From Dioscorea cayenensis subsp. rotundata (lineage: Eukaryota; Streptophyta; Magnoliopsida; Dioscoreales; Dioscoreaceae), in assembly GCF_009730915.1 (NCBI RefSeq), contig NC_052482.1, forward strand, positions 124,001-188,000: a stretch of DNA of 64,000 nt. Direction: 5' to 3'. A model generated the notes under the pieces. That model saw nothing but the letters and a program-made list of their open reading frames with translations. It made no database searches and had not been told where the DNA came from. This document shows, one piece after another, positions 36,945 to 47,546 of the stretch. Position numbers and translations under genes: made by a program. The stretch's first letter is position 1. Each line of letters starts with the position of its first letter.

Positions 36945-39900
36945 GAAAAGGTGGATAAACCACAAATATTAAGAAAAAGTACCAAAAATACAACGACCTT
37001 CCACTAGATGTGGAAACAAAAGACAAAAGAAAAACAAGTAAAAGAGGAACAACGGGTCTCCTCCAGACCCCCACAAAACAGAAGAGCTACTCCTCACCAC
37101 TAGTCTGAACCACCTCAATCGAGGGAGTGGCCTCCACCCCCGCAGCAAGAGGTCCTGCAAACTCGAGGCTACGCCTGATAGAGGAGATAGGATCCTCCAA
37201 CTTCACTCTCAAACCATCTGGAGCTGCAGAGAACCAAGATAACATCAAATGAGCAGTCTTCTTCATGACAACATGGGGATAAACACATTTATCAGCAAAG
37301 ATATAATCATTTCTCGTAAGCCAAATAGACCACACAAAAGCTTTAACAACCCAATCCCCAAGACCCCGCACCGCTGGACGTAAGGCAGCTCTCCAGTCAC
37401 TCCATAAACTGCCCATTGACAGGGGAAGTTCAGGTAACATTAGAAACCTGCTAAACAAGGACCAAACTTCCCTGGAGAACCGGCACTTTAAGAATAGATG
37501 GTCAGCCGATTCAGTATCCGAATGGCAAAGAACACAAGTGTCAGTCGGAAGTCTATTACATCTACGTCTAGCAAGATTTTCCAGAGAAAGAATCTTGTTC
37601 TTCCAAGCGAGCCAATTAAAGATGTTAACCTTCCTAGGGCAGGGGCCTTTCCAAAAGGATGTTGCAAGGGGGCAACGCAGTCCCCTATCATTCAAAAGAC
37701 AGTAGAATGACTTGACAGAAAAAGACCCGTTGGCCGTCAGTCCCCAAACCTTTAAGTCCCTATCACTTTCCGTCAGCACATTTGAGCTAGAGCGCAGCTG
37801 CTCCACCCCGGGGTAGTTCGCAAACGGCGGTCTCCCAAGTAACGACACAAACTCCCGAACCGTCCCGTTAGGCGAAGGAGACGCCAGAAATTCTTCTGGC
37901 CAAATGTACATCGGCGCAGTGCCATTTAGCCATCTATCCTTCCAGAAGAGAGTCGTAGAACCCTCCTTGATCTGAACCGAAACACAACCCCTGAACGCGG
38001 GGAGGCGACGGGAAACCCCAGACCAAAAGAAAGAAACTCTCCCATTCGGACTCTTGAACAAGTCCCAAGTAGTAACATTATAGTTGAAACGAAGGATCTT
38101 GGTTCCTCCCCAGTGCGGGTCATTCAGGAGTTTCCATCTCCATTTCCCAAGCAAGGCCAGGTTAAAGGACGATAGCTCCAAGATACCCCAGCCTCCTTGC
38201 TCCTTGGCGCGACAGATATTTCTCCAAGCCACAAGGCGACATCCCGGATGATCAATGTCAGGACCAGACCAAAGAAAATCTCTTCTAATCCTATCAATTT
38301 CTTTGATCACCCACGTCGGTAACTTGTAGAGAGACATCCAGTATGTTGGTACCGCCGATAACACCGAGTTGACTAGGGTAAGCCGTCCTCCAATAGAGAT
38401 GTACGAAGATTTCCAGGAGGACAGGCGCCCTCTGACTTTGGCAATCAAGCCTTCCCAGTCCTGCTTACGAGGTCTTCTACCCGAAACAGGTAAGCCAAGA
38501 TAGGTCACAGGGAGAAGACCCACATCACAATTAACCGTTTTAGCCTCGCACATTTGAGGAAGTTGGTGCAAATTCGTAGTGTAAAGGCAAGTTTTGGAAA
38601 AGTTAGTTTCCAAGCCGGACAACCCCTCAAAGACCAGCAAAATCAACTTGATCACCCTGAGGTCTTCGGCTCCCCCCACCGTCAACACCAGAAGATCATC
38701 CGCATAGTGCAAGTTGCAGACACAGCCTTGCTCCCCCAGTGGCACCCCAACCAGAATTTTTGATTTCAGTGCATTGTCGAACATAGTGCACAACACATCT
38801 GAAACAAGCACAAAAAGCAGGGGAGACAGAGGGTCCCCCTGTCTCAACCCTCTTTGGTACCGAACATAACCACTAGGGGACCCGTTAATTAAAATAGAAG
38901 CTTTGGAAGAGCTAAGAATAGTGGAAATCCAACGTAGCCAATTGGGTCCAAAACCCCTGACCTTCAGAAGCTCCAGCAAGAAATCCCAATCAACTGAGTC
39001 AAAAGCTTTCGCAAAGTCCACCTTAAGAATATGACCCTTCAGTCTTCTTTTGTGTATGCTGAAAATTGTCTCCTCCGCTATTGCAATATTGTCCAGGATA
39101 TATCTCCCTTTGAGAAAAGCAGATTGCGCATTATCCACCAAAGAGTCCATCACCAAACTAAGCCTCGAGGCCAGAAGCTTACTAAGGATTTTCAAAGAGG
39201 AGTTAATAAGGCTTATGGGGTGATAATCCCCCGGATTGGTCGGACTTAAAACCTTAGGAATAAGAACAATACAAGCCCAATTAATCCGTTCTAAGTTCGC
39301 CGTCCCCGTAAAGAAATCCTGACAAAGCTGCATGATCTCACCTTTGACAATCTCCCAGTGGGACTTGAAGAAATGCATAGGGAAGCCATCCGGCCCAGGG
39401 GCTTTGTCACTCCCTAAGTCAAAAACTGCTCTTCTCACTTCCTCCAGGGTAAAAGGAAGTTCGAGGGAGGATAAGTCCACAAAGGGTTTGTGCCTCAGAA
39501 GGTTACCGAGATCCACCATGAAGCGGAAATTCCTTCTCTTACCAAAGATCTCCCTGAAACGCTGTTCAAAAACACGACCAATGTCCTTGGCATCAGAGAT
39601 TGAGCCAGAGCCACCATTGATCGACGGAATAAAGTTAATATTTTTCCGCCCATTTGCCACTGCATGAAAGTATCTCGTATTTTCATCCCCCTCATTCAGC
39701 CATTGTAACCGAGATCTCTGCTTCCAGTAAACTTCCTCTTGTCTACGGATAACCGCTAAACTCTCCGTAATACCACGCTCCTGGATAATCTCCTCAGGCG
39801 AAAGACACCTAGATTCCTTGATGATATCAATCATCTCTAGATCATGTAACAATGCCAGTTTCCTGAGTTTAATTGAGCCAAAACTCTCTTTTGACCATCT

Positions 39901-40020
39901 TCGGAGCTGATCCCTGAGCCAAGCCAATTTCTTGGACAAAACAAAAGCACCACAACCACGGGGGTTGGGCCCAGCCCACCAACCGGCAACCAGATCCGAA
40001 AAACCATCCACCACCACAAC
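36945..40020 (-). mobile_element. Young 5'-truncated L1-type LINE, 3.1 kb, with 14-bp target-site duplication
   Basis: The 3076-bp element sits between exact copies of CATTGAGTCATTTT. On the minus strand it ends in the family 3' terminus (rc of GAAAAGGTGGATAAACCAC). It lacks the 5' UTR, ORF1 and the endonuclease domain of ORF2, but its remaining ORF2 frame is uninterrupted. Of the copies of this family in the window it is the longest and least damaged, so it is probably the latest arrival. Confidence 0.95.
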
Positions 40021-40023
40021 CAT
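37087..40023 (-). CDS. LINE ORF2 remainder: reverse transcriptase plus zf-RVT, 978 codons
   Basis: The protein has an N-terminal linker (residues 1-200). The reverse-transcriptase domain (about 240-520) contains IPKVLSPTNPGDYHPISL, the first catalytic aspartate in KVDFAKAFDSVDW (about 336), RGLRQGDPLSPLLF (about 392-404) and the YADD active site (about 440-443). The zf-RVT block follows with NIFNWLAWKNKILSLENL and CVLCHSDTESADHLFLKC. The endonuclease domain of a full L1 ORF2 is absent. The apparent start ATG at 40023 belongs to the target-site duplication, so it is accidental and not the native start. Translation in the cell is doubtful because the native promoter is missing. Confidence 0.93.
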   Translation of the reverse strand: MVVVVDGFSDLVAGWWAGPNPRGCGAFVLSKKLAWLRDQLRRWSKESFGSIKLRKLALLHDLEMIDIIKESRCLSPEEIIQERGITESLAVIRRQEEVYWKQRSRLQWLNEGDENTRYFHAVANGRKNINFIPSINGGSGSISDAKDIGRVFEQRFREIFGKRRNFRFMVDLGNLLRHKPFVDLSSLELPFTLEEVRRAVFDLGSDKAPGPDGFPMHFFKSHWEIVKGEIMQLCQDFFTGTANLERINWACIVLIPKVLSPTNPGDYHPISLINSSLKILSKLLASRLSLVMDSLVDNAQSAFLKGRYILDNIAIAEETIFSIHKRRLKGHILKVDFAKAFDSVDWDFLLELLKVRGFGPNWLRWISTILSSSKASILINGSPSGYVRYQRGLRQGDPLSPLLFVLVSDVLCTMFDNALKSKILVGVPLGEQGCVCNLHYADDLLVLTVGGAEDLRVIKLILLVFEGLSGLETNFSKTCLYTTNLHQLPQMCEAKTVNCDVGLLPVTYLGLPVSGRRPRKQDWEGLIAKVRGRLSSWKSSYISIGGRLTLVNSVLSAVPTYWMSLYKLPTWVIKEIDRIRRDFLWSGPDIDHPGCRLVAWRNICRAKEQGGWGILELSSFNLALLGKWRWKLLNDPHWGGTKILRFNYNVTTWDLFKSPNGRVSFFWSGVSRRLPAFRGCVSVQIKEGSTTLFWKDRWLNGTAPMYIWPEEFLASPSPNGTVREFVSLLGRPPFANYPGVEQLRSSSNVLTESDRDLKVWGLTANGSFSVKSFYCLLNDRGLRCPLATSFWKGPCPRKVNIFNWLAWKNKILSLENLARRRCNRLPTDTCVLCHSDTESADHLFLKCRFSREVWSLFSRFLMLPELPLSMGSLWSDWRAALRPAVRGLGDWVVKAFVWSIWLTRNDYIFADKCVYPHVVMKKTAHLMLSWFSAAPDGLRVKLEDPISSIRRSLEFAGPLAAGVEATPSIEVVQTSGEE

Positions 40024-40405
40024 TGAGTCATTTTTATTCTTCCACTTTGTTTAGTTATATATATATATATATATTGTTTTTTTTTACAAATAGACGACAA
40101 GTACCTCCATTTAAGGGTAAGTCAAGGTTTTTTTTGAGCGAAGCTTTTGTTTTCACTCCAAGTGAAAAATTGCTCCTCATTTCCTTTTGTTTTTTTAACC
40201 TCTATACTTTGATGTGCTCTGTTTTTTTGTTTTTAATATTAACTTAAAAGAAAAATGAAATATTAGCTCTTATATCACAAGAGTGGGCTGGTCAATTATT
40301 CATCATGCATCCAACTTTACTAGTTAATTTATATGAAATTTATTCCTGTATGCGGACAGCTGAGCACACAAATTTGAAAATACTTGAAATTTTTATAATA
40401 AACAA

Positions 40406-40802
40406 TTTTTTTTTTTTGAAAAAAATGGATAACCCACGTTAATTAAATAGAAAGAGAAAACTACAACAAACTCCCACAACACAGCTGTGGAAAAGCATAA
40501 AATGCAAACAACAATAACAAATCACAAGAAGTGGTAGTACAGGGGATATAAACAAAACAAAGAGACAACAAAAAACAACAAAGAAGTAACAGCACCCAGA
40601 AGCCGCCACCACACTCAGAAACCTCCCTACTACTCTCCCGTGTGCTGGACCTGGGTCCCCTCAGAAGGCAAATCACCCCCTGTCTCCTCCACCCTCGGAC
40701 CTAAGAAATCCAGACTCCGGCGGATGGTAGTGATGGAATCCTCCAATTTGACTCTGGAGCCCTCCCCAGCTGTGTCACCTCCAACTTGACTCGGACGTAA
40801 GA
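40406..40802 (-). mobile_element. Short 5'-truncated LINE with 12-bp target-site duplication
   Basis: TATAATAAACAA occurs at 40394-40405 and again at 40803-40814. The 397-bp insert encodes on the minus strand the last residues of L1 ORF2 (VKLEDSITTIRRSLDFLGP), then a 3' UTR ending at the family tail. Confidence 0.9.
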
Positions 40803-40814
40803 TATAATAAACAA

Positions 40815-42624
40815 CTTACATAAATTTTATTATGAAGTATATATATTAAACTCATGTCAATAAACCACCATAACTTGTGTATTTTTTTTTATCGATTTAT
40901 TTATTTGACAATCCTCTAAATAAGAAAAATTTATTGTCTATTTATCAATAAATATATTGAGCCTGAAAATCATGTAGTCTAGCTGGTTGTGACCTATTAG
41001 TTGAAAGCTGATGGCCTGCTCAAACTAAACCCTTCGTTTATCTTACTAAAAATGAATCATGAATCGTGAATCACGGAGATGCCTTCCATGGACAAGGGAC
41101 CAATTCATGAAAACAAGGGCTCCGATCCTGAAACATGGCAGCCTCTATTATTGTTTCTCAAATTTGCAAGTTATTTGCTCTCAGAGACGTACGTTTATTT
41201 TTCATAAACGAATTGTCAACTCTAACATTAAACAAGGTCACATTCATATATATATATATATATATTTTAATAATTAATCAACAAATTTAGGATTTGTTAA
41301 TAATAAGTTGTTTAGTTGTCAACTTGCACTCACACGGACCACCGACCGAGCATTTGTCAAGAAGTATAACATCACTCTGGTTTTGTACGTACTAAGAATT
41401 AGTCTCCTTTAAAAGGGATTTTGTTAAAATAGCCACAAACTAATCTACTTGCTTGATTAACAACCGACTTCTAACTAAACAACTCTCAACAACTTATTAA
41501 GTGTATCATCATAGATCATGCTCACCACATCACCATTGGTAGAAGTTATCTTTTAACAGCTTTGCACATCACCTGAATTGGCATCGCTCTTATTTGTATC
41601 CCTTCTGTTCCTCTCCCTTGCTCTGTGCAGCGCCTCCCCGCAGTCACTACCTGTTCTGGGGCATGCTATGTATTTTATTAATTTCTTTTGTTTCTCTCAT
41701 CCTTTTCTGTATTCCATACCTTCACTTCTATTACTGTATTCTAGTAGTTTTTCTATTTTTATATAAAAAAAAAAACAACCATGTTTGTAATTCATTTGAT
41801 TGATTTGAATATGGTTTAGAAAAGAAAAGAAAAAAAAAAAGCCTCGAAAGAGAATCATTGGGTTGTAAAGAAAGAAAGAAAGAAAGAAAGAAAGAAGAAG
41901 ACGAGAGGAGAAGAGTGAGCTGTTGTTGCAGCCATCAAACAAAAAAGAAAAAAAACAGAAAATCTGGGAACCAAAGCTGGAAAGCAGAGAGTGTCAGAGG
42001 ACAACAACACCCACCCAGTCCCAGGGGCCACATTAAAGAGAAAGCCTGTTGGGTGTTTTCCAAAAGGCCAAAAGCTAAACAGCACAGCTGAAAGCAACTC
42101 TAAAAAATGGATTTTAATGACCCCTCCACTCCACCTCCTCCATAGTCCATAATCCATAATCCATATCCCCCACCTCAGCAGTCAGCACATGCCATAGCCA
42201 ATCATGCCATGCTCAGGGTCATTTTTGTAAAATTCAAACCATATCTAATCTCATAACACCCACTAGTCCACACTGCTAATCAGAATTAGGTACAGACATT
42301 ACAACAATTAAAACTTTCTTATTCTTGTCGTGCTAGATTTTTTTTTTTTTCCAAGTACTTCTTGGCTGACAGATATTAGATTTGAGTCATGCCAGCTCAT
42401 GGTTCCTGTATTCCTTCACCTTGCTTAGCTTGCTGGGGCTATTTCTTTGCCTTTAACAACCTCTTCGCTCTTTCTTCAATTTCTCCATTAGAGGACCACT
42501 GTTACTACTACTAGTAGTACCACCGTTACTGTGCTGCTGCTTATCCGTTATCCCTTTCTTCTCCATAGTCAAGGGAGGTGGTCAGCTGTGTTTGTGTGTG
42601 TGTGCGTTTGTACCAGGAGGATCT
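40815..42624. other. Spacer and upstream region of the acidic-repeat protein gene
   Basis: No recognised gene. It holds (AT)n at about 41248-41266, a (GAAA)n run at about 41868-41896 and a moderately GC-rich stretch at 41980-42190. The last several hundred bases, with pyrimidine-rich sequence and GT repeats (42588-42602), probably form the promoter and 5' leader of the gene starting at 42625. No TATA box can be fixed. Confidence 0.5.
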
Positions 42625-45600
42625 ATGGCTACTGAGGTTTCTGTAACTGATCAGACAGCTGATGAGGTATGTTTGTTTATCTTCCTTCTTTTTCATGTTT
42701 TGGCAACCACCAACTTCCATGAACTTTGGTACTGATGATGCTTAAAAGACACTAGGAAATATTGTGTTTTTGTGTTTCTCGTGTTTGTACTGTGAAGATC
42801 TTCTGTCTGAAATTTTAGGTGGACAAACCTGCTTCATGTTTCTCATGCAATCCAACTACTTGCTTGCTCTCACTTGTCTGAGTTTTAAGAATTTTGTAGA
42901 GAGGGTTGGTGAGATCACCCTCTTTAAATTTTGGCCTTGCCTTGCGTCTCTACTACTTTCATAGCTGAAGATTTTGTTGATTTCACTTGGTCTGATAAAA
43001 CTTTGGCTACTTACTTGCAAGGCTTGTTCCCCCTGTTCTTTATTCCTCTGTTTTTCTTTAATATCTATTTCTTTTAAGATAGTCAATCCTATCTTTATCC
43101 ATGGTATATTGCTTCACTATGATCTCTGAGAACCAGAGGCATAATTAGTTTTCCTTTTGAAGCCAGTAGAGTGATGAATTTTTGTATGCATGATCATAAA
43201 ATGTCCTTGAAGTTTCCTTGGGATGGTTCTTATTTCCTTTTTCATAAAATAGATTCTTTCCTAATTTCATTTTGAAAAGAATAACTTGGAGCTTAAGTAA
43301 ACATCAGGCTAGATCTATAATAATCCTTTGATATATTCTCACCTTTTCCTTGTTATAATGGTAATGTAATTCATGAAACTTATCCAGTAACTGTATCTTT
43401 TGGTCCAACAATGATTTTGAACTTAGCCAGAATTTGGCCAACTTTTCAGCCATTATTTTTGAATTTACACCCATCTTTTTTGAACATCAAGTGGTAGGAC
43501 AAGATGAGCTCTAAGTTCAATTAATCATGTAGAGAAAAGTGTATCTCTGAATATATTTTTTTTGTCCCACCATCCAATAGCAAATTGACAAATTTTTAAT
43601 CAATAGTTGGAGTTGCTAGATATTGAAAACATAACACCGTGTGGTAAATTTGGAAAGTTATTATCAGAATGACCTCATTCAACTCCTTTTCTATGTTATT
43701 TATGTTATTTTTTTTTTAATGACCTCATTCAACTCCTTTTCTATGTTATTTTTTTATTTTTATTTTTTTTTGAAAAGATGGATAAACCACTTCAATTAGA
43801 AAGAAACATAAACGAAGTACAAAAAACAGCACCCCACAGCGTCACACAAACAACCGCAGGACAAAAGCGAAATGTTATTTTTTGTTGTTGTTCTTTGATA
43901 TTGACATATTGTAGATGATAAAAAGAGAAAAAATGGTTTATCCATTTTTTTCAAAAATAAAAAAAATAATAAAATAAAGCTAAACATCTCCATCACCTTT
44001 TTTTGACAAAGTCTAAAGCATGGCATATGATAAAAGTTAAAGTTATCATTCATCTTGTCAAAACGGAAGTTAAAAGAATTACTTGTTGGTTTTTTATGCT
44101 AAAGTTTCAATCTGTGGGGATTCCAATATTTAATTTTTATTACATTCTTATGTTAATGGGGGTCTTTTTTCTTTACTTAGATGGCAACTAATTATCTGCT
44201 TATGTTTGTTGTCAGATCATGCATAGTGATTAGTTTTTCTTGTTGTTTGGTTTTGGTTTATTTTATTTAATTAAAGTGATTTATCTATTTATTTCAAATA
44301 AAAAATTATCTGTTAGTGGTTTATTTTATTTAATTAAAGTGATTTATCTATTTATTTCAAATAAAAAATTATCTGTTATATACTCTCAACAGTAATGGCG
44401 AGAAGTATTGCCTTGAATTTTTCCTTTTTTACTGTAGGAGCATTCATGATTTCACTTGGCATTTTTTCCTTTGATACTGTATCTAACTAACTGTAGACAA
44501 GCAATTTTCAGAGTGTTTCTTGAATGCACAATACATGAAGATGTATTTCGGGTTACTTTATCTCATGCTTTCTTCTAAGTGTTTGACTAATGTGTTTTCA
44601 GTGAAGCATAGTTTGAATAGTGACTTGTTCTTTGGATGCTACACAATATTACTGAAAACCATTATAATATGCTTTCTATACAGTGTATTATGATTACACC
44701 ATTAACTGGTTTCTTCTGTTGAACATCTATTTTTAAGATGCCCACTGTTTGTTTTTAAAATGTTTCAGCACATTGAGGAGAAGACAGTGAGTGATGATAT
44801 AAAGAGTGTTGATGTGGAGAGCGTCGTTACTCAACCAAGTGAAGCTGAACATAAAAATGAGGGAGAGAAGACCAAAGTGGAGGATTCAGCAAATTCTGAA
44901 GCATTAGTAACTGAAGAGAAAAAGGTGGATGACAAGGTTGATGCTGTGGTTGAAGAACTGAAAACAGGGGAAGTAGAGAATAAGATAGCTGAAGCAGATG
45001 ATAAAGCTGAAGCTGTGATTGAAGAGGTTAAAAAGGAAGAAACTGAACCAGAGGAAAAATTGGATTATAAATTTGATGCTGGTGATGGTTCAGATAAAGT
45101 GGAAAATCCTCCACAGGGAACAACAGATATCTCCAATATTGCCTCAGTAGTTACTACCGAAACTGAGGAGAAAGGACTAGAAACCAAACCGGATGAATTG
45201 AGCATTCCTGAGCCACCAGTTGAAGTACCAGAAAAGCCAGTTGAAGCAGAAACAGAGCCTCCGAAAGAGCCAACTGTTGTTCCAGTGGTTTCGGTGCCTG
45301 TAAGTGTAACTACTGAAGAGACACAAGAAGAGTCTCCAGTGATCACTGGGACAGAGGTTTCAGTGCCTGTAACAGAAGTTAAACCAGAAGAGCCCCAATT
45401 GATTGCTGCCACTGATGATGTTTCAGTGCCAGCAACAGAAGATGACAAAGAAGAGTCTCCAGTGATCGCTGGGACAGAGATTTCAGTGCCTGTAACAGAA
45501 GAGAAACAAGAAGATCCCTCAGTGGTTGCTGCTACTGATGTTTCAGTGCCTGAAACTGAAGATAAACAAGAGGAACCCCCGGTGGCTCTTGCAACCAAGG

Positions 45601-46481
45601 TTTCAGAGCCGGTAACAGAAGAGAAACAAGAAGAACCCCCAGTGATTGCTGCCACTGAGGTTTCAGTGCCTGTGGTAGAAGAGAAACAGGAGGAGCCCTC
45701 AGTGGTTGCTGCCCCTGAGGTTTTAGTGCCTGAAACAGAAGATAAACAAGAAGATCCCCTGGTAGTTACTGCCGCTGAGGTTTCAGTGCCTGAAACAGAA
45801 GATAAACAAGAGGAGCCCCCAGTGATTACTACAGCTGAGGCTTCAGAGCTGGTAACAGAAGAGAAACAAGAAGAGCCACTACTGGTTGCTGCCCCTGAGG
45901 TCTCAGTGCCTGAAACAGAAGATAAACCAGAAGTGCCCCCAGTGATTTCTGACCCCGAGTTTTCAGTGTCTGAAGCAGAAGTTAAATCAGATGAGACTTC
46001 AGTAATTGCTGTCCCAGAGGTTTCATTGCCTAAAACAGAAGTTAAACTGGAAGAGTTCCCAGTGGTTGCTGCCACTAAAGTTCCAATGTCTGTAACAGAA
46101 GAGAAAAAAGAAACCCTGACAGAGAAGACATCTGAAGCTGTTGAAAGTGTAGCTGAGAGGATCACTCCTGCTGAGACCTCTAGAGACTTTGTTGTGGAGA
46201 CAGATTCAGGACTGAAGGTTGGTGAATCAGAAAACAAGAAAGAAAAGACCAACAAAGCTGATGATCAAAATGCAGAAGCACCTGCTAAAGATGACAGTGA
46301 TACCAAGGCAACTGTGGGGGCTCCTAAAGATGAGCCTCCCACTAAACCTCATCGCCAATCAAACAACATAATTTCCAAGGTGAAGCAATCCATTGTGAAG
46401 GTAAAGAAGGCTATCATTAGAAAATCTTCAAGCTCAAAGGCCATCTCAATGGAAAACAAAGATGAGATAACAGTAAAATAA
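42625..46481 (+). CDS. Acidic Glu/Pro/Val-rich repeat protein with a basic C-terminal tail, function unknown
   Basis: Two exons: 42625-42666 (MATEVSVTDQTADE) and 44769-46481, phase 0, with GTATGT donor and TTTCAG acceptor; 584 residues. The second exon begins HIEEKTVSDDIKS. The middle (about residues 190-455) consists of some 13 copies of a 20-residue unit like VSVPETEDKQEEPPVIAATE, encoded by a 60-bp tandem repeat. The C-terminus turns basic (NIISKVKQSIVKVKKAIIRK, then SSSSKA). There is no signal peptide, membrane segment or enzyme motif. Proteins of this build are often labelled titin- or neurofilament-like from composition alone, which says little about function. The acidic body and basic tail suggest a disordered scaffold or membrane/cytoskeleton contact, but that is inference. 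The 2.1-kb intron contains two LINE tails. Confidence 0.85.
43754..43871 (-). mobile_element. LINE 3'-end insertion in the intron of the acidic-repeat gene
   Basis: ATGTTATTTTTT at 43743-43754 recurs at 43872-43883. Between them lies GAAAAGATGGATAAACCACT and a short A/C-rich UTR, a very 5'-truncated L1 in reverse orientation. Just before it a 35-bp phrase (AATGACCTCATTCAACTCCT and following) is duplicated. Confidence 0.8.
44225..44380 (+). mobile_element. LINE 3'-end remnant with 63-bp tandem duplication, in the same intron
   Basis: GGTTTATTTTATTTAATTAA and then AGTGATTTATCTATTTATTT occurs twice, 63 bp apart (from 44255 and 44318). The core is the family 3' terminus. Confidence 0.65.
45301..46080 (+). 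repeat. In-frame 60-bp minisatellite, about 13 units
   Basis: Units keep an exact 60-bp register, each with TTTCAGTGCCTG(A/T)AACAGAAG and GA(T/G)AAACAAGA. They encode the 20-residue repeat of the acidic protein. Units differ by point changes only, with no register slip, as expected under selection for frame. Confidence 0.93.
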
Positions 46482-47546
46482 TCCAGACAGGAGTTTGGTA
46501 TTCTAGGTGGTTTTTATTTTTTATTTTTTAACTAAAACTGTAAAATTCTCATTTGGTATTTGTGGTTGGTCATGCAGTATTTGATGTAAATTTTATATGA
46601 ACTATGTGTGTATACATATTGTTGCATCCACTGCTGGTGCATGGCCTCTTGCCGGGAAGGACTTGGTGAAGCTATGCGACCTTTGCATCATAGCTGCGAA
46701 GATATGAAGGATCTTTTGTTTGTATTGTTTTTAATTTTTTAATTTTTGAGCTGGTGTGTTTGTATTGGCTTTGTAATGTTTCAGACACTTTTTATAGATA
46801 TATGATGACATTCTTTGTATGAATGCAATGGTGTGTGACTGTATTTTTTAAGTTTTGTAAATTGCGAACTAGTGGTTTTTAATGGGCTAAGCAGGCTTGA
46901 GATTTTGAGACATATGTGTTGAGTTTCATAAATTGCTTCAGGCTCAGTAAACTTGCCTTTAGATAATCAGTCTGCAATGCTATGTTACTGTAGTTATTGT
47001 TGTCATTCAGCTCAGTTCCTGGAGTTGTTCTTCTTCACATATTTGTCACGGTGAACAACAAGCATATATAATTTCTACTCTCGTAACCTGGTTATATAAA
47101 GCCTAGCTAAAATTCGAAGAGACGTAAGTTGGAGATTCTGAGACTACTATTAATTGCAAGTTTAAATTTCATATGCCTTTTTTTAAAAAAACATTTGAAA
47201 CATTGTGCAACCTCAAATTATTCACCACAAAATGGGATTAAAAAAATTCTAAAAGACTGCAAGTTTATACACGACAAGTTTGTTTTCATTCATGTGAATT
47301 TGTAGGCACTTCAAAAAATTTCAGCTTACAATTGAATTGGGGGCCATAACAATGGAAAACAGAACAACAACTTAAGCACGCACTATGTTTAGTAAGGATC
47401 GTCGTATAATATAATCCATGTTAATAAGCTTATTGCAGGTAAATGACATAAGTCTACAAACTTTAGCAGAGTTTGGGAACACATGCTTCTGCGCTGTATA
47501 TAAAAATATAAATTACTTCAGAGGTGATTGCAATATTTGACAGAAA
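46482..47546. other. 3' untranslated region of the acidic-repeat gene and spacer before the P450
   Basis: Untranslated sequence follows the stop at 46481. T-rich stretches near 46505-46530 and 46725-46760 are typical of plant 3' UTRs. Beyond about 46900 I see nothing. The P450 gene on the opposite strand ends at 47547. Confidence 0.5.

Noticed and set aside
41578..42157. Several overlapping short frames upstream of the acidic-repeat gene
   Set aside because: Low-complexity Phe/Leu or Lys/Glu composition from CT- and GAAA-rich DNA; no motif.
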